DNA from: Cryobacterium psychrotolerans
GTDB lineage: Bacteria > Actinomycetota > Actinomycetes > Actinomycetales > Microbacteriaceae
Length of the DNA stretch: 64,000 nt
Direction: 5' to 3'
NCBI RefSeq assembly: GCF_900101115.1
Contig: NZ_FNFU01000006.1
Coordinates: forward strand, 1 to 64,000
Within the stretch, counting starts at the first letter, position 1; each line of letters starts with the position of its first letter. Below the pieces are notes generated by a model. It saw nothing but the letters and a program-made list of their open reading frames with translations, was not told where the DNA came from and made no database searches. Shown in pieces: positions 49,754 through 58,564 of this stretch. The translations under genes and the position numbers were made by a program.

Positions 49754-51210
49754 CGCTCTTGCGCCGGGCGGTGTTCCCGCTGGCCCTGGCGGCGGTCGTG
49801 CTCGCGCACCTGCTCGTCGCCGTTCCCAGCCTGGTCGAACTGCGCCTCTGGGAAGACGAGGCGTTCAACCTGACCGTGCCGCTCAATCTGCTCCGCGGCC
49901 TGGGTTACACGAGCGACGGCACCTTGTCCGGAAGCCAACTCACGCCGTTCGACCCGAGGATCTCCACCGGCCCGGTCGTGCTTCTGCCGGTCGCCGCGGC
50001 GCTCGCCACGGGCGCCGACATGGTGCTGGCGGGGCGCAGCGTCATACTTCTTTTCTTTGCGGCCCTGCTAGTGGGGCTCTGGCTTGTGGGGAGCCGCATC
50101 GGCGGCAAATGGGCCGGCCTGGCGGCCGTGGCCGTGCCGCTCGGACTGGACGCGAACGCGTCGCCGTCGCCGTTGCAGGGCCCCGCCGACATCCTCGGTG
50201 AGATCCCCGCGGCCGCGCTCCTGGTGTTCGCCCTCGCCGTCCTCCGCTCTCGGCCGTGGCTCGCCGGGCTCTTCCTCGGCCTGGCCGTTCAGTCCAAGAC
50301 CATTGCGCTCCTGGCCGCGCCGGCCCTCGTGCTCGCGGTGTTCCTCAGCGAGCCGGGGCAGACTGTGCGGCAGCGGCTGCGCCGGCTCCTTCCCTTCGTC
50401 GGCATGGCTGCGGTCCCGACGGCGCTGTTCGCCCTGTGGCAGCTGATCGAGCTCGGACCGGCGGGCTTCGCGGTGACCACACGCCACTTCGTCGGATTCC
50501 TTCTCTCCGGCGGCCAGACCGGAACGTGGTCGCCGTTCGAGAAACTCACCGCGCTGCAGTCGGACTGGCGCCTTCCCCTCGCGGTCACCGCACTGGTCGC
50601 GCTCGGCGCACTCGCGCACGGACTCGCCGCGGTGATGGTGCTCCGTCGCGGTGGCGAGCTGCCCGCCGACGTCGTCGCCCGCACGCCGCGGCGTGACCTC
50701 GTCGTGCTCCTGGCCGCCTCAGCCCTCGGGCTGCTCACCTGGCTCGGCTGGTGGCTCGCCTCCGCGCACACGCCCGTGTGGATTCGGCACCCCTCGCCCG
50801 GGCTGTTCGCCTTCGTGCCTGTGCTGGCCGCGTTCGTCGTGCTGGCGTTGCGGGTCGTGGCCCGCGAACGCCAATTCCGGGTGCGCGCGGTGGCGATCGC
50901 CGGGGCCGCGGCGCTCACGGCGGTCCTGGCCGTGCAAATGGCCGGGCATGTGGGTGAGGTGCGCAGTCACACAGGCGAGACGCTCACCGATCAGCGCCGG
51001 GTGGCGGCCGAGATCGCGGCACTTCGCGTGGACTGGTTGGCGGGTGTCTGGGGCGGCACCGTCAGCGTGACGGTGATGTCGGGCGCCCATGCCGCGCTCG
51101 TTGACGCGCCGGATGTCGCCGACCTGCCGAGAATCCGGCACCACGCGGGCTTGCCCTGCGGGTCTCTACTGCTAGCTGCGGGCCCGTACGTTGTGTGCGA
51201 GGCGCCGTAG
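49750..51210 (+). CDS. Polytopic glycosyltransferase-like membrane protein (GT-C type)
   Basis: From GTG 49750 486 residues with about 10-11 membrane helices. After the first helix it has an acidic loop ELRLWEDEAFNLTVPLNLLR, with the Asp/Glu pair typical of the first extracytoplasmic loop of GT-C enzymes (GT39/GT83-like). It also has PADILGEIPAAALLVFALAV and SKTIALLAAPALVLAV. It probably uses a lipid-phosphate sugar made by the upstream GT2 enzyme, with which it is translationally coupled. The acceptor could be a wall glycan. The family is called from topology and loop motif only. Confidence 0.7.
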   Translation: MTLLRRAVFPLALAAVVLAHLLVAVPSLVELRLWEDEAFNLTVPLNLLRGLGYTSDGTLSGSQLTPFDPRISTGPVVLLPVAAALATGADMVLAGRSVILLFFAALLVGLWLVGSRIGGKWAGLAAVAVPLGLDANASPSPLQGPADILGEIPAAALLVFALAVLRSRPWLAGLFLGLAVQSKTIALLAAPALVLAVFLSEPGQTVRQRLRRLLPFVGMAAVPTALFALWQLIELGPAGFAVTTRHFVGFLLSGGQTGTWSPFEKLTALQSDWRLPLAVTALVALGALAHGLAAVMVLRRGGELPADVVARTPRRDLVVLLAASALGLLTWLGWWLASAHTPVWIRHPSPGLFAFVPVLAAFVVLALRVVARERQFRVRAVAIAGAAALTAVLAVQMAGHVGEVRSHTGETLTDQRRVAAEIAALRVDWLAGVWGGTVSVTVMSGAHAALVDAPDVADLPRIRHHAGLPCGSLLLAAGPYVVCEAP

Positions 51211-51235
51211 CGCCGGGATAGAGGTCATTCGCCAG

Positions 51236-51376
51236 CTACATCGTGAAGGCGGCGTAACCGCCGAAACCCGCGGCGGCCGCGCACAGCGTCAGCAGCGTGT
51301 ACTGCAGCCATTTGTGGCTGCGTCCCCGCCGAAGTATGGCCTTATGGCCCATCTGTTCCGGCCGGATTTTCGTCAT
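51236..51376 (-). CDS. Small single-span membrane protein (46 aa)
   Basis: A 46-codon minus-strand gene with AGGAT six bases before the ATG at 51376. The product starts MTKIRPEQMGHKAILRRGRS, has a basic cytoplasmic half, and ends in a hydrophobic helix (WLQYTLLTLCAAAAGFGGYA). It lies in the ~300-base gap between the GT-C-like gene and ugd, divergent from ugd. Small Lys/Arg-rich one-helix proteins of this kind are frequent in actinobacteria and are easily missed. Function unknown. Confidence 0.5.
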   Translation of the reverse strand: MTKIRPEQMGHKAILRRGRSHKWLQYTLLTLCAAAAGFGGYAAFTM

Positions 51377-51511
51377 TACTGCATCCTATCGGCGCAAAGC
51401 CCTGCTAGACCGGTCGTACTATCCCCAGAACGGGGGCTTTTGGGCGCAGGATTCATGCGGGGAATCGCTCAGGGATGCACCGGTAGGCTCGGGGGATATG
51501 TGGAGAAGCGC

Positions 51512-52825
51512 ATGAGAATTTCCGTTATCGGCTGTGGCTACCTGGGCGCTGTGCACGCGTCGGCCATGGCCGAACTCGGCCACGACGTCGTCGGGATCGA
51601 CGTCGACACCGACAAGATCACCAGGCTGTCCCAGGGCCGGCCGGTCTTCTTCGAGCCGGGTCTGGCCGAAGTACTCACCTCGGCCATCGGCTCTGGCCGA
51701 CTGCGCTTCAGCACCGACATCGCGGACGCCGCGGGCGCGCAGGTGCACTTCATCGCGGTCGGCACCCCGCAGAAGCAGGGAAGCCATGCCGCCGACCTCC
51801 GTTACGTCGACGCCGCGGTGCAGTCGCTGCTGCCGCACCTCGCCGTGGGCGACCTCGTTGTCGGCAAGAGCACGGTTCCCGTGGGCACGGCGGCGCGTCT
51901 CGCCGACCTGATCACGGCATCCGGCAGCGGCGCCACTCTCGCCTGGAACCCCGAGTTCCTGCGCGAAGGATTCGCCGTGCAGGACACGGTCAGCCCCGAC
52001 CGCCTGGTCTACGGCGTGCCGGCGGGCGAGGCCGGCGAGCACGCGACGGGCCTTCTGAACGAGGTCTACGCGGCGGCGATCGCCGCCGGCACCCCGACTG
52101 TGGTCACCGACTACGCGACATCCGAGCTCGTGAAGGCCGCAGCGAACGCGTTCCTCGCCACGAAGATCAGCTTCATCAACGCGATGGCGGAGATTGCCGA
52201 GGTCTCGGGCGCCGACGTCACCCAGCTCGCGGACGCGATCGGCTTCGACGACCGCATTGGGCGCCGGTTCCTCAACGCCGGCGTCGGCTTCGGCGGCGGT
52301 TGTCTTCCCAAGGACATCCGCGCCTTCACCGCCCGCGCCGAGGAACTCGGCCGGGGCGAGTCGGTGGCCTTCCTCAAGGAGGTCGACGCGATCAACCTGC
52401 GCCGCCGCCAGCGGGTCGTCGAGCTCGCGGTCTCGGCGCTGGCCGGTCCCGTCTACCACTCGAAGGTCGCGGTGCTTGGGCTCAGCTTCAAACCCGACTC
52501 CGACGACGTGCGCGATTCCCCGGCGCTGGACGTGGCGGTGCAGCTGCGCGGCCTCGGCGCCGACGTGGTCGCCACCGATCCGCAGGCCATCGACAATTCG
52601 CGGGCGCGGCATCCGCAACTCACCTACTCGACCGACCTCGAAGAGACCCTGCGTGACGCGGACGCCGTAGTCCTGGTCACCGAGTGGCCCGAGTTTCGGG
52701 AGCTTGACCCGGTGTGGGCGGCGACCCTCGTGCGCACCCCCACAATTGTGGATGGACGCAATACGCTCGACGCGGCCGCTTGGCGTGCCGCCGGGTGGAC
52801 CTACCTTGGATTGGGACGACCTTAG
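51512..52825 (+). CDS. ugd: UDP-glucose 6-dehydrogenase
   Basis: From ATG 51512 (TGGAGAAG upstream) 437 residues. It has ISVIGCGYLGAVHASAMAEL, VFFEPGLAEVLTSAIGSGRL, VGKSTVPVGTAARLADL, WNPEFLREGFAVQDTVSPDR, KISFINAMAEIAEVSGADV, GVGFGGGCLPKDIRAFTARA with the catalytic Cys, and VLGLSFKPDSDDVRDSPALD. It oxidises UDP-glucose to UDP-glucuronate, a precursor for acidic polysaccharide. Its stop overlaps the LCP start by one base (TAGTG). Confidence 0.95.
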   Translation: MRISVIGCGYLGAVHASAMAELGHDVVGIDVDTDKITRLSQGRPVFFEPGLAEVLTSAIGSGRLRFSTDIADAAGAQVHFIAVGTPQKQGSHAADLRYVDAAVQSLLPHLAVGDLVVGKSTVPVGTAARLADLITASGSGATLAWNPEFLREGFAVQDTVSPDRLVYGVPAGEAGEHATGLLNEVYAAAIAAGTPTVVTDYATSELVKAAANAFLATKISFINAMAEIAEVSGADVTQLADAIGFDDRIGRRFLNAGVGFGGGCLPKDIRAFTARAEELGRGESVAFLKEVDAINLRRRQRVVELAVSALAGPVYHSKVAVLGLSFKPDSDDVRDSPALDVAVQLRGLGADVVATDPQAIDNSRARHPQLTYSTDLEETLRDADAVVLVTEWPEFRELDPVWAATLVRTPTIVDGRNTLDAAAWRAAGWTYLGLGRP

Positions 52826-53868
52826 TGACTGACATCTTTTCAGGCCCGGGCCTCAAGCCAAAGCCTGCGCGCACGCGAGCCTCCAAGCGCAAGCGAGGGC
52901 GAATCGCACTGATCGCCATCGGCGCGGTCCTGCTGCTGGTCGGCGGCATCGTCGGCGTCTACGCGTGGACGCTCAGCAGTACTTTCGACGGCACGGAGAA
53001 GATCGCCGGCGCCTTCCCCACGGACGACAGCAGGCGGCCGCTGGCGCTCACGGGCGACGCGGGCGAGGCGCAAAACATCCTGCTGCTCGGCTCCGACACG
53101 CACGGTTCGAACAACGGTTCACTCGCGGACATGAAGGGGCAGCGCTCCGACACGATCATGATCGCGCACATCCCGGCCGACCGGAAGAACATCTACGTCA
53201 TGTCGATCCTGCGCGACAGCTGGCTCGACATCCCCGGGCGCGGCCAGGCGAAGATCAACGCGGCCCTGGCTTACGGGGGAGTGCCACTGGCGGTGGAGAC
53301 CATCGAAGGTGTGCTGGGCGCGCGGATCGATCACGTGGCCATCGTCGACTTCACCGGCTTCAAAGGCATCACCGACGCGCTCGGCGGCGTGGACATCGAC
53401 AGCCAGGTCCCCTTCAAGGCGGGCGGCCACCAGTTCTCCCAGGGCGTTCAGCACGTCGATGGTGAGCAGGCCCTCTCATTCGTGCGGGAGCGTAAATCGT
53501 TCAATGACGGCGACTTTCAGCGCGCGCGCAACCAGCAGGCCTTCATCAAGGCGGTCCTGACGAAAACGCTGAGCGCGGAAACCCTGACCAACCCGGGCAA
53601 GATCAGCGGCCTTGTCGGCGCGGTCGCCCCGTTCCTCGCGGTCGATCAGGGCCTCACCTCCGGCTACGTCGCCAGCCTGGGAGTGGAGATGCGCGACGTG
53701 CGGGTGGGAAACGTCACGTTCTTCACCATGCCGACGCTCGGCACCGGCACTTCACCCGACGGGCAGTCGATCGTGAACATCGACTGGGAAGAGCTCAAGG
53801 CTGTGCAGAAAGGGTTCCAGACCGACACCCTCGACACCTATGAGCCGAAGGTGCAGACGATCGGTTAG
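52825..53868 (+). CDS. LytR-CpsA-Psr (LCP) family glycopolymer ligase
   Basis: From GTG 52825 347 residues: a basic cytoplasmic tail, one membrane helix (~28-50), then the LCP domain (~85-245) with ILLLGSDTHGSNNGSLADMK, RSDTIMIAHIPADRKNIYVM, SILRDSWLDIPGRGQAKINA and GEQALSFVRERKSFNDGDFQ. The Arg/Asp residues that bind pyrophosphate and metal are present. LCP enzymes transfer polyprenyl-PP-linked polymers to peptidoglycan, so this is the likely wall anchor for the polysaccharide of this locus. A terminator hairpin follows the gene. Confidence 0.93.
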   Translation: MTDIFSGPGLKPKPARTRASKRKRGRIALIAIGAVLLLVGGIVGVYAWTLSSTFDGTEKIAGAFPTDDSRRPLALTGDAGEAQNILLLGSDTHGSNNGSLADMKGQRSDTIMIAHIPADRKNIYVMSILRDSWLDIPGRGQAKINAALAYGGVPLAVETIEGVLGARIDHVAIVDFTGFKGITDALGGVDIDSQVPFKAGGHQFSQGVQHVDGEQALSFVRERKSFNDGDFQRARNQQAFIKAVLTKTLSAETLTNPGKISGLVGAVAPFLAVDQGLTSGYVASLGVEMRDVRVGNVTFFTMPTLGTGTSPDGQSIVNIDWEELKAVQKGFQTDTLDTYEPKVQTIG

Positions 53869-53870
53869 GC

Positions 53871-53894
53871 CTTCGGGCTGCGCTCCGCCCGAAG
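53871..53894 (+). terminator. Hairpin after the LCP gene
   Basis: Perfect 8-base arms CTTCGGGC and GCCCGAAG with an 8-base loop, starting 3 bases after the stop codon. There is no T-run. It marks the end of the polysaccharide locus. Confidence 0.6.
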
Positions 53895-53943
53895 TCCGCT
53901 ACGTAAGCCATGACGCAGAATTGAAGTGGCGATATTCGCTTGA

Positions 53944-53968
53944 GTGTAGGTACACTATGTACGTACAC
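53944..53968. promoter_or_regulatory. Tandem palindromes, candidate GntR operators
   Basis: GTGTAGGTACAC (53944-53955) and ATGTACGTACAC (53957-53968) are adjacent 12-bp palindromic sites. The arms are GTGTA/TACAC in the first and TGTAC/GTACA in the second. They lie about 43 bases before the permease ATG at 54011. They fit dimer binding sites of the GntR/UTRA protein encoded at 57647-58564. The pairing is inferred from position and symmetry. Confidence 0.6.
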
Positions 53969-54010
53969 ACCTCGCGGGCATCGACGCCCCTTCAGTTAAG
54001 GAGATTCGCC

Positions 54011-55066
54011 ATGGAAGCCGAATCCAGAATCAAGAGCCGAGTTCCCCTGTTCGACGGCATGAACAGGATCCCCGGCGGGTTGATGCTCATTCCGCTCATC
54101 CTGGGATCCGTTGTCGGAACCTTCGCTCCCGGCTTCCTGGCCATGGGCAACTTCACCACCGCACTCTTCCAGGGCAGCGCGCTGCCCCTGATCGGCCTGC
54201 TGATCTTCGCAACGGGCATGCAGATCACGCTGAAGACCTCCGGGCCGGTTCTCGCCACGACCGGCGTCATCCTGCTCTTCAAGTCGATCATCCCGGCCAC
54301 CATCGTCGTGCTCATCGCCCAGCTGGTGGGCATCAACGGAATCCTCGGCGTCTCGATCCTCGCCCTGCTCGTGATCGTCGACAACAGCAACGGCGGCCTC
54401 TGGCTCGCGTTCACCGGCCGCTACGGCGACGCCCGCGACCGCGGCGCGTACATGGCCTCCGCCATCAACGACGGCCCGTTCTTCTCCATGCTCTTCCTCG
54501 GCGTCGCCGGCCTCGCCGACATCCCGTTCCAGCTGCTGCTCGCCGCCGTCATCCCCCTCGTGCTCGGCATCATCGTCGGCAACCTCGACCAGCGCTGGAC
54601 CGAGATCATGCGCCCGATCCCGAACATGGTCATCCCCTTCTTCGCGTTCGCCCTCGGCACCGGCATCAACCTGGGCAACGTGCTCAACGGCGGCCTGTCC
54701 GGCCTCGTGGTCGGCGCAATCGCCACGCTGGTCACCGGAGGGCTCGCCTACATCGGCTACCGCTTCGTGCTGCGCCGCGGCAACAAGTCGGGTATCGGAA
54801 TCGCCGTGGGCACGACCGCCGGCAACGCCATCGCGACCCCCGCCATAATCGCGGCCGCCGACCCCAGCTTCGCGCCGTTCGTCGAGATTGCCACCGCACA
54901 GGTCGCATCCGCCGTGCTCGTGAGCGCCGTGCTCGCCCCGCTGCTCGCGGCCTGGGTGCTCAAGCGCGAAGGCGGGCTCGTGGATGCCGCCGCAATCGCC
55001 GAGCCCCAGCCGGAGCCGACAGCCGGCGAGCCGATCGCTCAGGGCGGCCGGACCGACGCTCGATGA
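54011..55066 (+). CDS. KdgT-family sugar-acid permease
   Basis: From ATG 54011 (AAGGAG, 7-base spacing) 351 residues with about 10 helices. It has the KdgT family sequence: NRIPGGLMLIPLILGSVVGT, FQGSALPLIGLLIFATGMQI, LALLVIVDNSNGGLWLAFTG, SAINDGPFFSMLFLGVAG and FALGTGINLGNVLNGG. Family members import 2-keto-3-deoxygluconate or related sugar acids. The downstream kinase and PdxA2 genes point to a four-carbon acid (threonate/erythronate) as substrate. It is the first gene of the operon, preceded by tandem palindromes. The stop overlaps the kinase start (ATGA). Confidence 0.9.
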   Translation: MEAESRIKSRVPLFDGMNRIPGGLMLIPLILGSVVGTFAPGFLAMGNFTTALFQGSALPLIGLLIFATGMQITLKTSGPVLATTGVILLFKSIIPATIVVLIAQLVGINGILGVSILALLVIVDNSNGGLWLAFTGRYGDARDRGAYMASAINDGPFFSMLFLGVAGLADIPFQLLLAAVIPLVLGIIVGNLDQRWTEIMRPIPNMVIPFFAFALGTGINLGNVLNGGLSGLVVGAIATLVTGGLAYIGYRFVLRRGNKSGIGIAVGTTAGNAIATPAIIAAADPSFAPFVEIATAQVASAVLVSAVLAPLLAAWVLKREGGLVDAAAIAEPQPEPTAGEPIAQGGRTDAR

Positions 55067-56406
55067 GCGAGGCGCGCCGCCAGGCAGCGGTGGCCATCGG
55101 CATAGCCGCCGATGACCTGACCGGCGCGGGCGATTCGGCCGTGCAGTTCGCCCGTCGAGGCTGGCGCGCCCGGCTCACCCTGGGCACGCCGAGCCTGGAT
55201 GCCCTGCTGCCCGGCTCGGTTCTGGCCGTCGTCACGGACTCCCGCGCCCAGCCGGACCAGGCCGCCCGGGAAGGCACCGCAGCCGCGGTGACCGCCCTCG
55301 GCCGGGCCGGCGCCACGCGCCTGTTCCTCAAGATCGACTCCACCATGCGGGGATCGGTCGCCCACCAGGTGCTCGGCGCCCTGGAGGCCTGGGAGGCTCA
55401 CCACCCGGGCGCCTTCGCCGTCGTGTGCCCGGCCTACCCGGCCATGGGCCGCACCGTGGCGCACGGCCGAGTGCTGGTCAACGGCGACGGCGTGGAGGCC
55501 ACCGCGATCGGCCTGGACCCGGTGACGCCGGTCACAACGAGCGCCCTGAGCGATCTTCTGCCGGGGAGCACCGCGGTGGCTCCCGGGCAGGGGGCGGTCG
55601 CCTGCGTCGCCCGCATCACAGCGGTCGTGGCCTCGGGTGCCCGGGTCGTGACCCTGGATGCGAGTACCGACACCGAACTCGCCGAGATCGCCGCCGCGGT
55701 CGCCGAGCTCGGCCCGCGGGCCGTTCCGGTCGGCTCGGCCGGTCTGGCCGTGGCCATGGCCGAGGTCTGGGCGGGAGCGACGAATGACGCGTCCCCGGTC
55801 GATCGCCCGCCGGGCGTCGACCGGGTGGTCGTAGTGGTCAGCTCGCTGCACGAGGTTTCCCGCGCCCAGCATTCGACCATGGTCGAGTCGCTGCCGGCCG
55901 ACCAGCATCGCGCGTTCGCGCCGACACTGGCCGAGTTCCTCAGCCCGGATTGCGTCGACGACTGGATCGGCCGGGAGCTGGCCTCCGCCCCCGGCCTGCC
56001 CCGTGTCATCACGATCACCGCGCCGAGCGAGCGGCCCGGCACGGAAGCCGGCCTCTCCGCCGGGGGCACTCCCTCGATGGCGATTGCCGCCGGTCTAGCC
56101 ACGATCACCGCGGCCGTCTTCGACCACGGCAGCGTCGGAGCCCTCGTGCTCATGGGCGGGGAGGGCGCTCGAGCCGTGCTCGACCGACTGGGCGCCGATT
56201 CCGTGCTCGTGACCGACGCCATCCGCGAAGGCATCCCCATTGGCGTGGTCGAGGGTGGGCGGGCGCACGGGCTCACCGTTGTCACCAAGGCCGGTGGGTT
56301 CGGCGACGTGCGCTCGGTCGCTGACATCCTGCCCGAACTCGTGCACCCCGATTCCTCGGCCGCCCGCGTGCGCGGCCAACTGCTCAACCTAGGAGAAACC
56401 CCATGA
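55063..56406 (+). CDS. Four-carbon acid sugar kinase (DUF1537 family)
   Basis: The 447-residue two-domain kinase has an N-terminal substrate domain with IGIAADDLTGAGDSAVQFAR, AVVTDSRAQ, RLFLKIDSTMRGSVAHQVLG and CPAYPAMGRTVAHGRVLVNG. The C-terminal nucleotide-binding domain has ALVLMGGEGARAVLDRLGAD and TKAGGFGDVRSVADILPEL. This is the DtnK/OtnK family that phosphorylates D-threonate, D-erythronate or related acids at C4. Its product is the substrate of the PdxA2-like dehydrogenase encoded by the next, overlapping gene. Confidence 0.92.
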   Translation: MSEARRQAAVAIGIAADDLTGAGDSAVQFARRGWRARLTLGTPSLDALLPGSVLAVVTDSRAQPDQAAREGTAAAVTALGRAGATRLFLKIDSTMRGSVAHQVLGALEAWEAHHPGAFAVVCPAYPAMGRTVAHGRVLVNGDGVEATAIGLDPVTPVTTSALSDLLPGSTAVAPGQGAVACVARITAVVASGARVVTLDASTDTELAEIAAAVAELGPRAVPVGSAGLAVAMAEVWAGATNDASPVDRPPGVDRVVVVVSSLHEVSRAQHSTMVESLPADQHRAFAPTLAEFLSPDCVDDWIGRELASAPGLPRVITITAPSERPGTEAGLSAGGTPSMAIAAGLATITAAVFDHGSVGALVLMGGEGARAVLDRLGADSVLVTDAIREGIPIGVVEGGRAHGLTVVTKAGGFGDVRSVADILPELVHPDSSAARVRGQLLNLGETP

Positions 56407-57428
56407 CGCTTCCCAGACTCGCCGTCACCATTGGCGACGTGGCCGGCATCGGCCCCGAAATCACGGCCAAGGCTCTGCTCAACCACGACGACCTGCGCAC
56501 CAGGTGCATTCCCGTTGTCGTGGGCGACGAAGCCGCCATGCGCCGCGGCGTTCTCAACGTGGGCGGCGACCCGAGCGCCATCCGCGTGATCACCAGCGTC
56601 TCCGAGGCGAAGAACCTGCCCGGCACGATCGAGCTGCTGCAGACCGGCCCGTCGCTGGCGGACGTTCCGCTCGGCTTGCTCAGCGCGGCCGCCGGGGACG
56701 GCGCCTACCGCTTCGTGGTGGAGGCCTGCCGCCTCGCCCGCGAGGGAGAAGTGGACGGCATCGTCACCGCTCCGCTGAACAAGGCGGCCATGCACGCGGG
56801 TGGCCACAACTGGCCCGGCCACACCGAGCTTCTGGCGCACGAGTTCGGGGTGAAGAACTTCTCGCTCGTGCTCTCCGCGGGGGACCTCTACTTCTTCCAC
56901 CTGACCACGCACGTTTCGATGCGCCAGGCCATCGAGGGCATCACCTTCGACCGCACCCTCAACGTGCTCGAACTCGCCGGCGCCTTCGCCCGGTCCATGG
57001 GCAAGCCCAACGAGCTGATCGGACTGGCCGGGCTCAACCCCCACGCCGGGGAGAACCGCCTCTTCGGCGACGAGGACGCCGACATCCTGGCTCCCGCCGT
57101 CGCGGCGGCCAGGGCCCGGGGGCTCAATGTCGTCGGCCCGCTGCCCGGCGACGCCCTCATCCCGGCGGCCGTGCGGGGCAAGTACAACCTGGCCGTGGTC
57201 TGCTACCACGACCAGGGTCACGCGCCCTTCAAGGCGGTCTACGGCGATGACGGCGTGAACATCACGGTCGGCCTGCCGGTCGTGCGGGTATCCGTCGACC
57301 ACGGCACGGCCTTCGACATCGCGGGCAAGGGCATCGCCCGGGAGGCGAGCCTGGTGCTGTCGCTCGAGCGCGCGGCCGAGCTCGCCCCGGGCTGGGACCA
57401 TGTCTGGCAAGCAGCCCAGGCCGCGTAG
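56403..57428 (+). CDS. pdxA2: PdxA2-type 4-phospho-threonate/erythronate dehydrogenase
   Basis: The 341-residue member of the PdxA family has VTIGDVAGIGPEITAKALLN, GIVTAPLNKAAMHAGGHNWP, GHTELLAHEFGV, GLAGLNPHAGENRLFGDEDA, YHDQGHAPFKAVYGDDGVNI and VRVSVDHGTAFDIAGKG. The His residues of the metal site (HTE, HDQGH, DHGTAFD) are intact. The genomic partner DUF1537 kinase identifies it as the catabolic PdxA2 form, which oxidises and decarboxylates the 4-phosphate to dihydroxyacetone phosphate, not the vitamin B6 enzyme. Its last 72 bases, stop included, are duplicated at 57535-57606. Confidence 0.92.
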   Translation: MTLPRLAVTIGDVAGIGPEITAKALLNHDDLRTRCIPVVVGDEAAMRRGVLNVGGDPSAIRVITSVSEAKNLPGTIELLQTGPSLADVPLGLLSAAAGDGAYRFVVEACRLAREGEVDGIVTAPLNKAAMHAGGHNWPGHTELLAHEFGVKNFSLVLSAGDLYFFHLTTHVSMRQAIEGITFDRTLNVLELAGAFARSMGKPNELIGLAGLNPHAGENRLFGDEDADILAPAVAAARARGLNVVGPLPGDALIPAAVRGKYNLAVVCYHDQGHAPFKAVYGDDGVNITVGLPVVRVSVDHGTAFDIAGKGIAREASLVLSLERAAELAPGWDHVWQAAQAA

Positions 57429-57434
57429 CGCGGG
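57363..57434 (+). repeat. Direct repeat: 3' end of pdxA2, copy 1
   Basis: 72 bases spanning the last codons and stop of pdxA2 recur at 57535-57606 with few changes, 172 bases downstream. In copy 1 it encodes LERAAELAPGWDHVWQAAQA before the stop. Confidence 0.85.
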
Positions 57435-57534
57435 TCTCCCCATTCGTTCGTGTCGGGTCGATGCGCGGGTACTACGCCGCTTCGCCGGCGATGCGCCACC
57501 CGCGCAGCGGCGTTGGGCCCGCGCAGCTCGAGAT

Positions 57535-57606
57535 CTCGAGCGAGCAGCCGAGCTGGCCCCGGGCTGGGATCATGTCTGGCAAGCAGCCCAGGCCGCGTAG
57601 CGCGGG
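57535..57606 (+). repeat. Direct repeat: 3' end of pdxA2, copy 2
   Basis: Encodes the same C-terminal peptide and stop as copy 1 (LERAAELAPGWDHVWQAAQA), but the rest of the gene is absent upstream. It lies between pdxA2 and the GntR gene, whose start is 41 bases later. Confidence 0.85.
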
Positions 57607-57646
57607 GGCGTCCGGGGCCGCCGCGGCTGGAATATACGATGGCACC

Positions 57647-58564
57647 ATGTGGCTAAACGAGGTATCGCCCGGGGCGGTCGACTCGACCAGCCGCACGCCG
57701 ATGCACAGCCAGGTGAGCGCGATCATCCGTTCCCGCATCGCCGACGGTGAGCTCCCGCCCGGGTCGAGCCTACCGACCGAGGCCGAGTTGCAGGACCGGT
57801 TCGGGATCTCCCGGTCGGTCGTGCGGCAGGCGCTCGCCGCGCTGACGGCCGAGGGGCTGATCAAGCGCGGTCGCGGGCGGGGGAGCGTCGTCGCCCCCCG
57901 CGGTGAGCATCACCGCCTGGTGCAGCGGATGTCGGGCCTCTCCACCCAGATCGCGGCGGAGGGCGCCCAGGTGACCACGGAGGTGCTGCACCTCGCCCCG
58001 GAGCGGAACGCCCATGCGGAAGCGGCGCTCGCGACCTCAGCGGTGCTCGGAATCCGGCGCCTGCGTTCGGTGGGGAACGAGCCGATTGCGCTCATCCACA
58101 CCTGGCTTCCGGTGTCGCTCGGCGGGCGGCTCAGCGCCGAAGATCTGACGAACGCATCCCTGCACGCGGTGATGCGGGACAAGCTGGGCGCGTCGATCGT
58201 GTCCGGCCGCCGCCAGGTGCGCGCCGTGCCCGCCTCGGCGGCGCTCGCGCAGGCCCTGGGCGTGACCGTCGGGGCGCCGGTGCTGCTGCTCGAGGGAACC
58301 AGCCTCGACGAGAACGGGCTGCCGATCGAGGTCTTTTCGACCTGGCACCGGGCCGATCGGGTCGTCTTCGACATCGATGTGCTGAACGAGGGCCCCGTCC
58401 CGGCGCAGCGCCCGGTGGAGCCCGGTGGGTTTGGTGCCGGTGGCGCTGGGGCGGGCGTTGGCGCGGCTCCGGAGGCTGAGGTCTCCGACCGCGCGGAACT
58501 GGCCCAGCGTGCCCGCGTACTCGCGCTGCAGCTGCAGCAGCTCTCCGAGGATCTGGAGCAGTAG
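57647..58564 (+). CDS. GntR/HutC-family (UTRA) transcriptional regulator
   Basis: From ATG 57647 305 residues. The GntR winged helix (~25-85) has MHSQVSAIIRSRIADGELPP, GSSLPTEAELQDRFGISRSV and VRQALAALTAEGLIKRGRGR. A UTRA effector domain (~105-250) has ALIHTWLPVSLGG, VSGRRQVRAVPASAALAQAL and PVLLLEGTSLDENGLPIEVF. A Gly/Ala-rich linker and a helical tail follow (REL-type residues ~285-305). It probably represses the permease-kinase-PdxA2 operon through the tandem palindromes at 53944-53968, with a sugar acid or phosphate as inducer. Confidence 0.9.
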   Translation: MWLNEVSPGAVDSTSRTPMHSQVSAIIRSRIADGELPPGSSLPTEAELQDRFGISRSVVRQALAALTAEGLIKRGRGRGSVVAPRGEHHRLVQRMSGLSTQIAAEGAQVTTEVLHLAPERNAHAEAALATSAVLGIRRLRSVGNEPIALIHTWLPVSLGGRLSAEDLTNASLHAVMRDKLGASIVSGRRQVRAVPASAALAQALGVTVGAPVLLLEGTSLDENGLPIEVFSTWHRADRVVFDIDVLNEGPVPAQRPVEPGGFGAGGAGAGVGAAPEAEVSDRAELAQRARVLALQLQQLSEDLEQ

